Source of the DNA: Aurelia coerulea
Taxonomy: Eukaryota; Cnidaria; Scyphozoa; Semaeostomeae; Ulmaridae
Assembly: GCA_039566865.1 (NCBI GenBank)
Contig: CM076949.1
Coordinates: 6,787,501 to 6,851,500, forward strand
Direction: 5' to 3'
DNA length: 64,000 bases
Both the position numbers and the translations under genes were made by a program. Positions 1 through 11,210 of this stretch are shown piece by piece. How positions within the stretch are numbered: the stretch's first letter is position 1; every line of letters starts with the position of its first letter. Under the pieces are notes generated by a model. It was not told where the DNA came from and made no database searches. It was given only the letters and a program-made list of their open reading frames with translations.

Positions 1-208
1 CTGCAAAGTCTGCCCTGTGCAACATAAATAGACGAATTCCCTTTGTATGAATCATTTCATCTGGGCTAGCAAATGTGTAGAGTGAAGATGCTATGAAGAA
101 CATTTTATAGTGCGTATATGCTTCGCTATAGTGAAGGTAGTTCAATTTGAATTGAAGTGAAAGAGGAGTCTACTTTTGTCTACGTTTCTCGAAGATTTCG
201 AAGCAACT

Positions 209-249
209 ATGGCTGATGCACCACAGCGAGCGTGGACTAAGATAGTCAC
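209..249 (+). CDS. Possible short first coding exon
   Basis: An ATG in a reasonable context (gcaactATGGCT) opens 13 codons, MADAPQRAWTKIV plus two bases, directly followed by a strong splice donor (gtgagt). This looks like a short 5' exon ending in phase 2. The next confident exon at 2205 needs one carried base, so at least one unseen exon would have to lie between them. With no homology and only 13 residues this is a weak candidate; it could be chance. Confidence 0.2.
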
Positions 250-701
250 GTGAGTCTTATTAGCCAATCAGATTTGTACAAGTATTATCCACTTTTTGAT
301 AACGTTGTTATGTTCTCGGAATTATTTGTTGTAGTCAGATTTTAAAGACTTTTGGTTCAACGATGTGCAGTTGCACAAAACTGGATTTACAAAGGGCGCT
401 AGTACGGAATCACACAAGTGCCTACACCGTCATAACGATCCTAACTGAAACCCTACCACCCGCACCCATGAAATGCTCACAAAGGCGCATGAGAGATCCA
501 ACGACATGAATTTAACCCTTTCATTCCCACGGTTGCCATTTGGCAACACAAATTTAAACATATTCCACGACTCCCTGGCTTCCTTGGTCTGGATTTTTCT
601 CCCTGTGTTACTGTAAATGAGCCATTGTTAGATTAGAATGCGGCAACTGTCTGATGTTTGACATCTTTTTCAAAACAAATAATGAGCACTGAAAAGGAGA
701 G

Positions 702-822
702 CGACTTGCCCCAAGTCTATATCGTCAACTGTAATAAGTCTACCGGAAAGTATATTCGCTTTTCACTTTTCCCTTCAATTTTTTTGACGAAGTCTTTTTG
801 ACGAAATAGACTTGGGGCAAGT
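702..822. repeat. Short hairpin MITE
   Basis: The sequence GACTTGCCCCAAGTCTA at the left is mirrored by TAGACTTGGGGCAAGTC at the right, about 120 bp apart, with an AT-rich middle. It is a small non-autonomous inverted-repeat element of unassigned family. Confidence 0.6.
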
Positions 823-1429
823 CTAAAAAGGTAAGGAATCTCTGTGCTGTTACTTTACTGAAAAAATGGTCGCTGGATACTGATCGAGATACAGGGATTC
901 TGCTATGGGGGAAAGTAGGCCCATTAGCTTTCTTGGTGGCAAATAGCTTTAATTCGTAAATGATTTTCGAAAATCACACAAACAAATATTTTCATGTTAT
1001 CCCCGGACATGATTCACGTAACATGTGGAATTTTGAAAGCTATATCTTATTTGTAGCGCTCGTTGTAGCGCTCCTGAAAAATTCTTGAACATAGGCCAAT
1101 TTTCGAAGGAATGAAATTCGAGGTAGCGCCGATTCCTGATGAGATTGTAACCAAATGCAGAAAAACAAATGTGGAGTGAGGCCTGTAGAATTGGTTCATG
1201 GTAAAACCAGCTCTGTATCTTTATTGGTCGAATATCCATCCTTATTTTCGTGAAGGTACTCGAAAATTTGTCTCAAAAACCTTATTTTCAGATTTTCAGT
1301 CATGTGATCTGAATGCGATGACATCATTATTGGCTAATAAGCGTGAAATCGGAAGGTTTGCTGGTTTCCCTCTCCCCTATTGAAAGATTTAACTTGTATA
1401 CTGTTTGTTACTTTTTAGCTGGGCTGTCA

Positions 1430-1855
1430 TATTATGCTGTCAAAGCACAGGATGCCTATATTACAGTTGATTCAAAAATTTTTCAAAAAATGGTTTATTT
1501 TAAAAAAAATCCCTTTTGTCACTATACCGTGTGTTGTTTTCTTACATCTTTCCAATTTGTTATTTGTGAAGTAAGTACCTTTTTGAAAGAGCTCAAGGAA
1601 ACAAGGGAGTAAAAAGTAAAAACGGAAGAACGAGAGAGAAGAAAGAATTCCGTTTTTACATTTGACTCCCTTGTTTCCTTGTGCTCTCTCGAAAAATACT
1701 TATTTCACAAATAACAACTTGAAAAGGCTTAAGAAAACAACAAATGATATAGTGAAAAAAGGGAAAATATTTTTTCAAAGGAAACATTTTTTTATACATT
1801 TTTTGATTAACTGTAATATGGGCATCCTGTGGTCAAAGCATTTTTGCAGAAACAA
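1430..1855. repeat. Palindromic MITE-like repeat
   Basis: The left arm (cacaggatgcc...ttacagttgattc, then the stretch around 1560-1615) is mirrored by 1645-1850 (tgactcccttgtttccttg ... aactgtaatatgggcatcctgtg). The arms are about 190 bp, diverged, with a purine-rich loop near 1615-1645. It has no coding capacity. Confidence 0.6.
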
Positions 1856-2204
1856 AATTACAATAGCATGGTAAAAATGCCAGCTCTGTCTGCAAGTCTG
1901 CAGGACTAAAGTCTCAGCTCGCTTTGAAGTGGAACATATTTTTATGGATTTATATTGTAAATTATGTTTTCCTTATAACATTGTATGTATTTCACATGTC
2001 GCAGATTGTGATACATAATTTTGCAGAGAAAAGACAAAAAGTAAGAAAAAGTACGATACGAAACTACGATTCATAACAACATAATATTTTATTCTATCAT
2101 AAATCATACCAACCTCAGATTTGTCCTTTAAACATAGGAATGGTATCGTTACAATGTCTACCCTTGCTCTATGTTGCAATAAAGTCTCTCTCTCTCCTCA
2201 ACAG

Positions 2205-2371
2205 GATTTCACCAGCAATGTCATAATCCTGAGATCCCTGCGAAAGCACTAGAATATTACACACCATGGGTTTGTTCGTTCTGTAAAGATGGCACTAAAA
2301 ATCCGTATATTGCAAATAACCCATTCGAAGAAAGCAAGGACACTGGGTCAAGGCTGAAGCAGCAAGAATAT
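2205..2371 (+). CDS. Exon with second half of a PHD-type zinc finger
   Basis: This exon is bounded by a strong polypyrimidine tract and acceptor (ctctctcctcaacag) and a consensus donor (gtaagt). It is open in one frame for 55 codons after a split first codon. The peptide has the pattern FHxxCHxPEIP...PWVCSFC, the H-C...W-C-x2-C second half of a C4HC3 PHD finger, a histone-tail-binding fold of chromatin proteins. The first four Cys ligands must be on an earlier exon, not found. It ends in phase 0 and the next confident plus-strand exon (24046) starts in phase 0, so I infer one gene with a PHD finger near the N terminus and a MYND finger at the C terminus, as in the ZMYND8/ZMYND11 group. No bromodomain or PWWP exon was seen between them, so the orthology is open. 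The PHD assignment rests on half a domain. Confidence 0.6.
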
Positions 2372-2422
2372 GTAAGTAAATAAGATATTTCATTTTGAAC
2401 TATTTATAGATTATACAACATA

Positions 2423-2917
2423 GGGCTCAACTCTTTAGAAATATCGGTGTGAAATTCTATTGCAGTTTTCTTTGAATTAAGTGAATTGGAAAGAACTCAG
2501 GGTAGTTTGCTGTAAAGCTGCCATGGAAATTTATTAATATCTTGATTAATTTCAAAATGACAGCATTTATTAAATTTGAAGCTATGACGTCATCAAATTT
2601 CTAAATCGTAAACCAGAAAAGATACAGATTTCAACTTGCCACCATATTGTAGACCTCCATAAACGATGGTTTTCTTGAAGATTATTTAATTTTCCCTCAA
2701 CTGGTTTAGGATTTACGATGATTTAAATTTTGTTCAAAATTCTCCATGAATCTTTTCAAAAAGCCGCCATTTTGACAAAAAATCAAGATATCAAAAAATT
2801 TCCAAGGCAGATTTACAGCAAAGTAACATAAAGTTCCTTTCAAGCCATTCAATTCAAAGAAAAATGTCATAAAATTTTGCACCCACCTTTTTAAGGATTT
2901 GAAAGATTTGAGCCCTA
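2423..2917. repeat. Palindromic MITE, GGGCTCAA-ended family, copy 1
   Basis: The element begins GGGCTCAA and ends TTGAGCCC, with arms of about 240 bp that mirror each other (for example gccatggaaattt...aaatttccaaggc). A second copy with the same arms is at 40668-41153. It is non-coding. The outer bases suggest a short AT target duplication, but this is not decisive. Confidence 0.75.
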
Positions 2918-3102
2918 TGCTAGATTATATACCAGGAAAAGCCAGGAAAAGTTCCCTTTTTTTGAAAATTAACAACACGAAGAGTATTTGACGGATTTGA
3001 CTGATTCAAATTCTAGTTAAAAGCCGAAAGACCTCGCTTCTTTCTCGTGTTTTTATGAGCACTGAAAACATACCGGGTGACTCAAAAAATGTCCCCCTGT
3101 TC

Positions 3103-3703
3103 AACAAGAGCAGATTTTGTAATACAATAGCAAAAGTTGCGTTTGATTGACACCTCAATTCAAAGCGATTAGCGGATGCAGACAAAGGAAATTCTCTCAA
3201 CCAATAATTCAAAACAAACAAAGACGCAAAAGTTTCTCCGAAACTAGTAGGGCAAACTCTCGCCTTGTGCAAGCGAAAGATGGTTTTAAGGGAAGTTGTG
3301 TGCTTATAGCGAAAGAAGAAGGGTAAATCTAAAGTTCTGTCGCTTAGATTATATTTATTTGATTCAGGAGCGGAGCAGAAGGCATTGGTAATTCTCGCGT
3401 CTTTAGGGCTTAAAATGAAACGATTACAAAACAGCTCCTAAATCAAATAAACATAATCTAAGCGACAGAACTTTAGATTTACCCTTCTTCTTTCGCTATA
3501 AGCACATAACTTCTCTTAAAAACCATCTTTCGCTTGCACAAGGCGAGAGTTTGCCCTACCAGTTTTGGGGAAACTTTTGCGGCTTTGTTTGTTTTGAATT
3601 ACTGGTTGAGAGAATTTCCTTTGTCTGCAGCCGCTAATCTCTTTGAATTGAGGTGTCAATCAAACGCAACTGTTGCTATTGTATTACAAAATCTGCTCTT
3701 GTT
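3103..3703. mobile_element. MULE-like MITE, AACAAGGGCAG family, copy 1
   Basis: A 601-bp element with termini AACAAGAGCAG/CTGCTCTTGTT and arms of about 290 bp. It is flanked by a perfect 9-bp direct repeat CCCCTGTTC (3094-3102 and 3704-3712). Long TIRs with 9-bp duplications are the hallmark of Mutator-like elements. The element sits in the left arm of the TACCGGGTGA element. The right arm translates as a short open frame found again in every copy, but it is non-coding TIR. Confidence 0.8.
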
Positions 3704-4778
3704 CCCCTGTTCGAAAAATAATTGCAGCAAAAAAGTTGCGCGATAATTATATGGATTGATTTTTCTAATAGCTAAAAGATTGAAGTGATTTATATATTTT
3801 GGTGGTAATTTTTAAAGTCATAGTTTTTGCCAAATTCAAAACACTTTAAACATCAGTCCTTCAGAACAGCCGGAAAATGGCCTAAAACGTGAAATATATT
3901 CGAACTCCTTTTGAGAATTAGCATGACAAATAAAATGAAGAATTGAAACTGAGACGGAAACTGAAATTGACATTTTATTCATTGCTCTGAAAAAGGATAA
4001 TGGAAAATAGTGAGAAAATAGTAAAACTGACAAGTCACGTTTCCATCATTTCGAGATGTCTTTGATCATGCATTTTTAGGCCATTTTCTGCATGTTATGC
4101 AACACTAATTTTTTGAATCTTTCGAATTTACCACACAAGACTGCCATCTTGAAAATTACCAAATGAATACAAAAAATAGTTCAACTTTAAACCTATTAAA
4201 AAAGCGGGCCTGATGATTATAGCGCAAGGAAATTTGCTGCAATGATTTTTTGAACATGGGGACACTTTTTGCAGCCACCCGGCAGGTAAATTCAACTTTA
4301 CGAAGATTTCTTCGCTGCGAAATGGCTGACAAAGGGCCTAAAACGATCCATCAAATCACAAGGAATCTCCAACCTCGTACCCAGTGGCAATGAAGGTTTT
4401 CCGTAGACTGCAACGCCTACATGTCTAGCCTCCTATTGACAACAACAGATATCCTTGGGAACGAGGTTGATGAATCTCTTCACACAGATAAATACGCAAG
4501 AGCATTTCACTTCTCTCAGGAGTCAGGGTTATAAGAAGTAGATTTTCAAACAGCTATTGAAGATATCCCAGAGCAATAAATGTAAAAACAATATCTCTCA
4601 CCCATGATAAATTGTTCTTTCTTCGTTGTTCTGTACGAGGAGTTTATTCATGACTTCATCAAATGTCATCAGGCCTTTTTCAGGGATTCCCGCAACCATA
4701 AAATTTTTGCTAAAGTAAATTCACCTATATCTTTTTCTTAAAAAAGCAAGGAAGATTACAAAAATAGCTCTTGTCTAT

Positions 4779-5276
4779 TAAAGGGGCTCCGTCGCCTAAC
4801 CGTAAACAAATCTGATAACACCGCACGTGGCCATTGTTCTCCATTGTTTTCTGCAGTTTGTTTGGTGGCTTCACCCAAGCCACCAAAAAATGCTCGTTAA
4901 AAATCCACTTATATCCAAGCAACCGTAAGAGATATGAATTTGGATTTTTCCTTTGTTAAGTACAAAGAGCTATCTTCGAAATCATGCTTTCATTTTGGAA
5001 AAGACAGGTAAACGTCTGTGTGATATTGCCCATCAAAAAACTTCAAAATCACCGTTTCGACCGAAATTTGGAGACGGAGCCCCTTTAAAGTTAGTTGAAG
5101 GAGATAAATAGCTAACTCAAGAGCTGCATATGCAGGTCTAAAATTAGCCTGTTGTATTTGATGATTTCGACACCTGCGTGCATATGTTTTCACGAGGGGA
5201 GCAATTACGTGCGTGTGCGTTTCTTTGTCATATTTATAGATTGCCTCTAATTAGCTCCGTCAACTAACTTTAAGTA
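4779..5276. repeat. Two adjacent hairpin repeats
   Basis: The first hairpin runs from AAAGGGGCTCCGTCGCC (4779) to its mirror GGAGACGGAGCCCCTTT (about 5090). The second runs from TTAAAGTTAGTTGAAGGAG to CTCCGTCAACTAACTTTAAG (about 5276). The second family has a relative starting at 22634. Neither has coding capacity. Confidence 0.55.
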
Positions 5277-6243
5277 GGCTTCGGTTCATTCCACTCCAAT
5301 AAGTACTGTTGGTGCTATGAATGTTCAAAATTGGGAATTTTTCGCTAACTCACCCGGTAAGAGCTTTAGAAACTGTTTACCCCGTTAAAGAAATTTGTTT
5401 GAAGTTCGCACGGGAGAAATTAAACCTTCTCTTCAGTGGCGTATTTAGGGGGAAATGGGGGCAACTGTCCCCCTTCAGGATGAAACTCGGCTATTTTTGG
5501 CGAGAAGCGCTCCCCTAGGTCCAAAAAATTTCGCGCGTGCGCTTCTCTTTCGTTGGATTAATATTGATATCCTGTGGCGAAATATGAAATCGCATTGAAA
5601 TGAGTCATGAGTTTGGAGTGGCATGTCCAGCTTTGAATAACTTGCTTTCCTGGTGCAATAAGAGTTTTGGGAAGAGTTTAGTTTAAAGAAGTAAAAGTAT
5701 TTAAGTTGTATTGTTTGAACAGAACAGAGGTAGATTGCAGGCAATACCTCTAACGAGCATAGACACAGGATTAATCAAATATTTACATTGTGTTAGATGC
5801 ATGCCTCAGCATGTTTCCTTGAAAACATGAACGAAAACAGAACTCTGTTGACATGTCGAGGCTAATTTTATTGACCTTTGAGAAGGGCAAACGCATTAGC
5901 AAGAAGTTGTGCAAATTACTTCCCTGACAATCATTTCCAACTCGGCAAAAAGAATGAAATTTCAATATGTGGCTTAGCAACCGTCTAGGAATCGAATTTC
6001 AGAATTGGAAAATAAAATCGTCTCAACTTTGAGGATTTAAGAAAATATCTTTTTCTGCAAGAAGAAACAGCTGCTGAGTTGGAAACAGCAAATCCAGGTA
6101 TTTTGGATGCCTTTTAACAGTTGATATTTCAAAAGAATATAGACACAATATCCTAAGTTATATCTAAGGACATTTTAACTCCAATGCGCTCATACCAACC
6201 AGTTTAGGCCATTGGACACACCTGTGAATATTATTTTAACAAT

Positions 6244-6446
6244 TTGACGGAAATTGTTAATTGTAATTGCAGCTGGCTGTCAATTGATAAACTGATTAAT
6301 CGAGAAACATGTACGATGGTTTATAAATCCTTAAATGACCTCGCACCTGAAAACGTAGGTAATGTTTTCTCTTGGTTATCTGATGTTCATACCAAGGTTT
6401 TATGCAGTACCAAATGCAATCTTGCTGTACCAAAAATGAGAACAGA
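6244..6446 (+). pseudogene. LINE reverse-transcriptase C-terminal fragment, part 1
   Basis: The frame reads a motif close to WLSIDKLI, then TMVYKSLNDLAPE, typical of the C-terminal tail of CR1/L2-type non-LTR retrotransposon polyproteins. It breaks at AACAGA (6441-6446), exactly where the 4.6-kb element 6447-11086 is inserted, and resumes in frame at 11087. The N-terminal endonuclease and catalytic RT are absent, so this is a 5'-truncated copy. The clade is family knowledge, not proven here. Confidence 0.7.
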
Positions 6447-7257
6447 GAGGCCCCCTAAGGGATCTCGGGCTCCGAGTCTCCAGGGCATATTTCAATGGGC
6501 TCCGGGCTCCGAAAGGCAAAATTGCTGTGCTCCAGGGCTCCATTGCATACTTTTCCGGGCTCCAGGGCTCCACTTCTTAAAATTAGCGAAAAAATGATTT
6601 TGTCAGTTTTATCAAGCCGCGTAGTGCCAGACTGCACTCGTTGTTTCTTGAGCGAGAAAGTGCAGTTCAGTTAGTGGTTTAATTAAACTGAATATGCGCA
6701 ACTAAAGTTGATAACAAGCACAAGTCCCCTAAAAAATACCAGATGTCCCAAAAAATGTATACAAATTTGGTTGACTCCAGCGGTGTGAATTTAGCTTAGC
6801 CAATGGCTAATCACTCTCAAAATGTTCCTCGATAGTTACCTTGAACATAGATACCTCGTTTGTTGGTATTGGTGCTAACGAGAGCAGAGCAGAAATATCA
6901 ATCTTGAAAGCTCAAATTTGCGTGCACTTGCAAACCAGAGCTTTCGCCTTTTGGCCTAAGCAAATTCCTGAAGCACATCGAAATCAAGAGCTGAAATTAA
7001 TGAAAAATTAAGAGATTTCCCAATGGGTGAATGGGGGTGACTTCTGGAAAACAGAATAACAGAAGATCCAATATTGTTCTAATTTTATCAAGGCTATCGT
7101 TGATTTATACGCTGTGCCTTAAGAAATTGCTTAGGCCAAAAGGCTAAAGCTCTCGTTTGCAGGAGCAAGAGGCAAATTTGAACTTTCAAGATTAACATGT
7201 CTGCTCTCAAAGTACCAATATCAACAAACGAGGTAACTACCCACACAAAATGTAAAG

Positions 7258-9303
7258 ATCTAAACTAGATCTAGATAAGATCCGAATCACGGGGGGTGAT
7301 TGAGTTGATTTAAAATCTAGGTAAAATGCTCGAAAGATCTAGAAAGTGTGAATATTAATTAGGTAAATCTAGATCTTGTGAAAATCTATGAAACCCTTTC
7401 AAGATCTAGGTTAGATCTTGACCAGATCAAATGGATATCATGGTAAATCTGTCACAGATCTGTTTGCCATCTAATTAAGATCCAATTAAGATCTGTTCTC
7501 GATCTATCTTAGATCAGGACTGGATCCCCTATTAGATGTGCAATAGATCCAATATAGATCCATCCTAAATCTGTTTGCCATCTAATTAAGATCCAATTAA
7601 GATCTGTTCTCGATCTATCTTAGATCAGGACTGGATCCCCTATTAGATGTGCAATAGATCCAATATAGATCCATCCTAAATCTGTTTGCCATCTAATTAA
7701 GATCCAATTAAGATCTGTTCTCAATCTATCTTAGATCAGGACTGGATCCCCTATTAGATGTGCAATAGATCCAATATAGATCCATCCTAAATCTGTTTGC
7801 CATCTAATTAAGATCCAATTAAGATCTGTTCTCAATCTATCTTAGATCAGGACTGGATCCCCTATTAGATGTGCAATAGATCCAATATAGATCCATCCTA
7901 AATCTGTTTGCCATCTAATTAAGATCTGTTTTCCATCTATCTCAGATCAGGACTGGATCCCCTATTAGATGTGCAATAGATCCAATATAGATCCATCCTA
8001 AATCTGTTTGCCATCTAATTAAGATCCAATTAAGATCTGTTCTCAATCTATCTTAGATCAGGACTGGATCCCCTATTAGATGTGCAATAGATCCAATATA
8101 GATCCATCCTAAATCTGTTTGCCATCTAATTAAGATCCAATTAAGATCTGTTCTCGATCTATCTTAGATCAGGACTGGATCCCCTATTAGATGTGCAATA
8201 GATCCAATATAGATCCATCCTAAATCTGTTTGCCATCTAATTAAGATCTGTTTTCCATCTATCTCAGATCAGGACTGGATCCCCTATTAGATGTGCAATA
8301 GATCCAATATAGATCCATCCTAAATCTGTTTGCCATCTAATTAAGATCCAATTAAGATCTGTTCTCGATCTATCTTAGATCAGGACTGGATCCCCTATTA
8401 GATGTGCAATAGATCCAATATAGATCCATCCTAAATCTGTTTGCCATCTAATTAAGATCCAATTAAGATCTGTTCTCAATCTATCTTAGATCAGGACTGG
8501 ATCCCCTATTAGATGTGCAATAGATCCAATATAGATCCATCCTAAATCTGTTTGCCATCTAATTAAGATCCAATTAAGATCTGTTCTCGATCTATCTTAG
8601 ATTAGGACTGGATCCCCTATTAGATGTGCAATAGATCCAATATAGATCCATCCTAAATCTGTTTGCCATCTAATTAAGATCCAATTAAGATCTGTTCTCA
8701 ATCTATCTTAGATCAGGACTGGATCCCCTATTAGATGTGCAATAGATCCAATATAGATCCATCCTAAATCTGTTTGCCATCTAATTAAGATCCAATTAAG
8801 ATCTGTTCTCGATCTATCTTAGATCAGGACTGGAGCCCCTATTAGATGTGCAATAGATCCAATATAGATCCATCCTAAATCTGTTTGCCATCCAATTAAG
8901 ATCCAATTAAGATCTGTTCTCGATCTATCTTAGATCAGGACTGGATCCCCTATTAGATGTGCAATAGATCCAATATAGATCCATCCTAAATCTGTTTGCC
9001 ATCTAATTAAGATCTGTTTTCCATCTATCTCAGATCAGGACTGGATCCCCTATTAGATGTGCAATAGATCCAATATAGATCCATCCTAAATCTGTTTGCC
9101 ATCTAATTGAGATCCAATTAAGATCTGTTCTCGATCTATCTTAGATCAGGACTGGATCCCCTATTAGATGTGCAATAGATCCAATATAGATCCATCCTAA
9201 ATCTGTTTGCCATCTAATTAAGATCCAATTAAGATCTGTTCTCAATCTATCTTAGATCAGGACTGGATCCTCAATTAGATGTGCAATTGATCTAATATAG
9301 ATT
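7258..9303. repeat. Higher-order satellite: 11-bp units in a 111-bp repeat
   Basis: About 16-17 tandem copies of a 111-bp unit. Each unit resolves into ten subunits of 11 bp (one of 12 bp), nearly all ending in GATC or AATC, for example taattaagatc, caattaagatc, tgttctcgatc. Three units (ending near 7994, 8316 and 9082) are 100 bp, missing exactly one 11-bp subunit and sharing the variant tgttttccatc. The left edge (7258-7450) holds diverged single 11-bp units, so the array seems to have grown from the small unit first. It lies inside the right arm of the transposon at 6737-10103. Confidence 0.9.
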
Positions 9304-9517
9304 ATAGTACTTGATTTTGGGAAAAGTTTCCAGAGCAGCAAGGTACGAAAAGGATTGTAACCAAAGTAGTTGAACCATATCATATATCATATATAAAAAT
9401 CATTACAATTATTTATCACAAAAAGCAGACCTTGCAATGCTTAAGTTTGTTAAAAAAGCTATACTACTTGGGATGTATAAAAGTGTTCTTAGATCACAGT
9501 TTATGTAAAATGTAACC

Positions 9518-9651
9518 TCATGACTGAACATCGAGTTTCTTCTTCAGGGTGTCACTGACTGTTTGCATCTTTTGAGCTAGCAATCTGTTTAATTTCAATT
9601 TCGTAGCCTCATCTTTTCGGTTGTTAGCAGCAGCGTAGTCAAATGTGTAAC
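9518..9651 (-). CDS. Exon-like fragment of unknown gene, possibly captured
   Basis: On the minus strand an acceptor (caatttcag) at 9652-9653 opens a split codon and 43 codons to a TGA at 9518. The peptide is charged and helical-looking, containing YAAANNRKDEATKLK and ending KKKLDVQS. It looks like a true terminal exon, but I cannot name the protein. A further open stretch lies upstream on the same strand (about 9800-9960). Because it sits with the satellite inside an insertion nested in a transposon, I infer a captured gene fragment or part of the element's own gene. Confidence 0.4.
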
Positions 9652-11086
9652 CTGAAATTGTTGAAATAATGTTGAAAGTATGTTGACTTGATAAGCACAA
9701 TTTTAATGCACAAATCTCCCAAAGCATTCAGCAAATTTCATATCTTACTGCAATTTTTTTCCAAGTAAGATATCTGGAGACTCTTATCCATGTTGAATCC
9801 AGTCTATCCAATGACACAATTGCAGCTCAGGACATAGAGACTTATAAACGATACAATACAAAAACAAGTAACATATCCATCCAGGGTTTTCCTATCAAGG
9901 AACGTGTCTTTGCCTTTTCTACCCTTCTTGTAAGCATTGCAGGTTGCAAGCTGCTCCCTTCCAAACACCCTATCTAAGAGGCAGCTGAATATATGTTCAA
10001 GTTAACTATCGAGGAACATCTTGAGAGTGATTAGACATTGACTGAAACAATTCACAGTGCTGGATTCAATCAAATCCGTATATATTTTTTGGGACACCCG
10101 GTACTGTGGGTTATCTTAGTATTGTGCTGAGAGCTTTTGGGGTTAATGCGTCTTGTGAAAAACGGGAAGACCACTCTTATCAATGAAGGCATCTTTTATC
10201 TGCTGGAACCAATAAGTTCTTTCATACAACTGTAAGAGAAGCTTGAGAGTACTCAAGTTTTCTTGGGCAGCTATGTAGTCCACAAGGCACGATGTCTTCT
10301 CAATTAGCTCATTTATAAGACTATTAAACCATCCATTTTAGCACTGTTAAATATGCCTTCTATGCTAAAATAAAAGATATCTCTTCCAACAAATTTTCAC
10401 ATGCTCTGACTTATAGAACGACTGCCACTGTCACAAAATTGTAAAAGTTTCCATATCGCTTATGACAAGTGTGATACTGGGAGATGCATTCTGAGCCAAA
10501 GTAAAGGGCGTGGTCCCAAAAATTTTCCTGTGGGCAAAACCCCTTGTCAATGCCCCTTACTTAATTTACCCTGGCCACGCCGCTTCCTTAAGGTCTGAAA
10601 GTAGATTGTTTGCGAAAATAAATCTCCTTGCAACGTTATCTGTTTATCAATTTTCACTGTAAGTTCCGATCTTTCTACCACAGGGAAGACATGCGTTCTG
10701 GCGCAATGAGCTACAAAAAGTATAAAATTCCTAGCTCATAAGGATTGAAATTCTAACTGAAAGATTTCCAATCATAAGTAAATGGCCAGATTTCCAGAAA
10801 CAATGTCTCGAAGAAATCTGGAGACTTCAAAAATTAATTTCAAAGTTGATGTTGAGATCTACTAACAAGCTCAAATAGTTTCACATATTCGTATAGTTTT
10901 CGTAATTAAACGTTGTCCTTTTTTTGCTTGGTCTTCACAAATATAGTTGTTTGAGATCAAGGGCTCCACATGGAGAGAGCGATGGGCTCCATTGCTCCAC
11001 CATGGAAATCGTTTGGGCTCCAGGGCTCCATGCTGTCAAAATGATGGGCTCCAGTGCTCCAGGGACCCCCCCCCTTTGGGGGCCTC

Positions 11087-11210
11087 AACAGATTATGGCC
11101 TAAAATCATTTGCTTTTCGTGTAGCCGATGCATGGAATAAACTCGACTCTGAAACGAAATTAGCCCCTTTGATTCAGTCATTCAAAACGAAACTAAAAGC
11201 TTTGCATTAA
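11087..11210 (+). pseudogene. LINE C-terminal fragment, part 2
   Basis: This continues the frame broken at 6446 after the 4.6-kb insertion: YGLKSFAFRVADAWNKLD then a stop at 11208-11210. The pattern FxxRxAxxWNxLxxxxK is the usual C-terminal end of CR1/L2-type LINE ORF2 proteins. An AT-rich 3' region follows, interrupted by the element at 11326-11755 and ending near the AATAAA at about 11911. Confidence 0.7.

Larger units (their letters stand above)
1..2204. other. Left flank with no confirmed gene
   Basis: Apart from a possible tiny first exon at 209-249 and two palindromic repeats (702-822 and 1430-1855), I see no coding signal here. The open frames at 997-1612 run through repeat sequence and resemble no known protein. 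A CT-rich tract at 2185-2200 leads into the splice acceptor of the exon at 2205. The N-terminal half of the PHD finger completed by that exon (the first four Cys ligands) was not found in this stretch. Confidence 0.5.
3071..5353. mobile_element. Composite of TACCGGGTGA-tipped palindromic elements
   Basis: A tip TACCGGGTGACTC at 3071 has a mirrored end (gcagccacccggca) at 4284, with about 50 bp of matching arm once the inserted element at 3103-3703 is removed. Sequence at 3760-4720, ending at TCACCCGGTA (5353), matches the interior and right tip of the complete element at 43661-44293. Two related TA-flanked elements are therefore nested or rearranged here. No transposase was seen. The boundaries of the second element are approximate. 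Confidence 0.5.
6737..10103. mobile_element. TA-flanked palindromic transposon, GGTGTCCCAAAAA type, copy 1
   Basis: The tips TACCAGATGTCCCAAAAAAT and ...TTTTTTGGGACACCCGGTA mirror each other, with arms of about 250 bp that include 'gaaagctcaaattt' and 'ccttttggcctaag'. Terminal TA on both sides suggests Tc1/mariner-IS630-like insertion. The right arm is split at about 7236/9985 by an insert carrying the GATC satellite. Other copies are at 12015-15037 (left half) and 32986-35545. No transposase remains. Confidence 0.7.
6447..11086. mobile_element. 4.6-kb element with 6-bp duplication and direct GGGCTCC subterminal motifs
   Basis: The element starts GAGGCCCCCTAAGGG and ends CCCTTTGGGGGCCTC. 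It is flanked by AACAGA on both sides (6441-6446, 11087-11092); removing it restores the LINE reading frame, which fixes its borders. Both ends carry repeated GGGCTCC/GGGCTCCAGGGCTCCA units on the same strand (about 6475-6575 and 10960-11060). Sequence near 10430-10570 is the reverse complement of part of the element at 45584-47292, which also has a 6-bp duplication. No transposase was recognised, so it is probably non-autonomous. Much of its length is later insertions (6737-10103). Confidence 0.7.

Noticed and set aside
3534..3746. Recurring open frame beginning MHKARVCP (also 3006, 52520, 53123, 61687; related at 34967)
   Set aside because: It is the TIR arm of the AACAAGGGCAG MITEs read in one frame; mirrored copies give the same peptide from both ends, so it is not a gene family.
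6455..6637. Open frames rich in Pro, Gly, Ser and Ala around GGGCTCC repeats (also 10957-11210)
   Set aside because: They result from translating the iterated GGGCTCC motif of a transposon end.
7258..9303. CRISPR-like array
   Set aside because: There are no unique spacers between repeats; units are contiguous and near-identical, as in a satellite.
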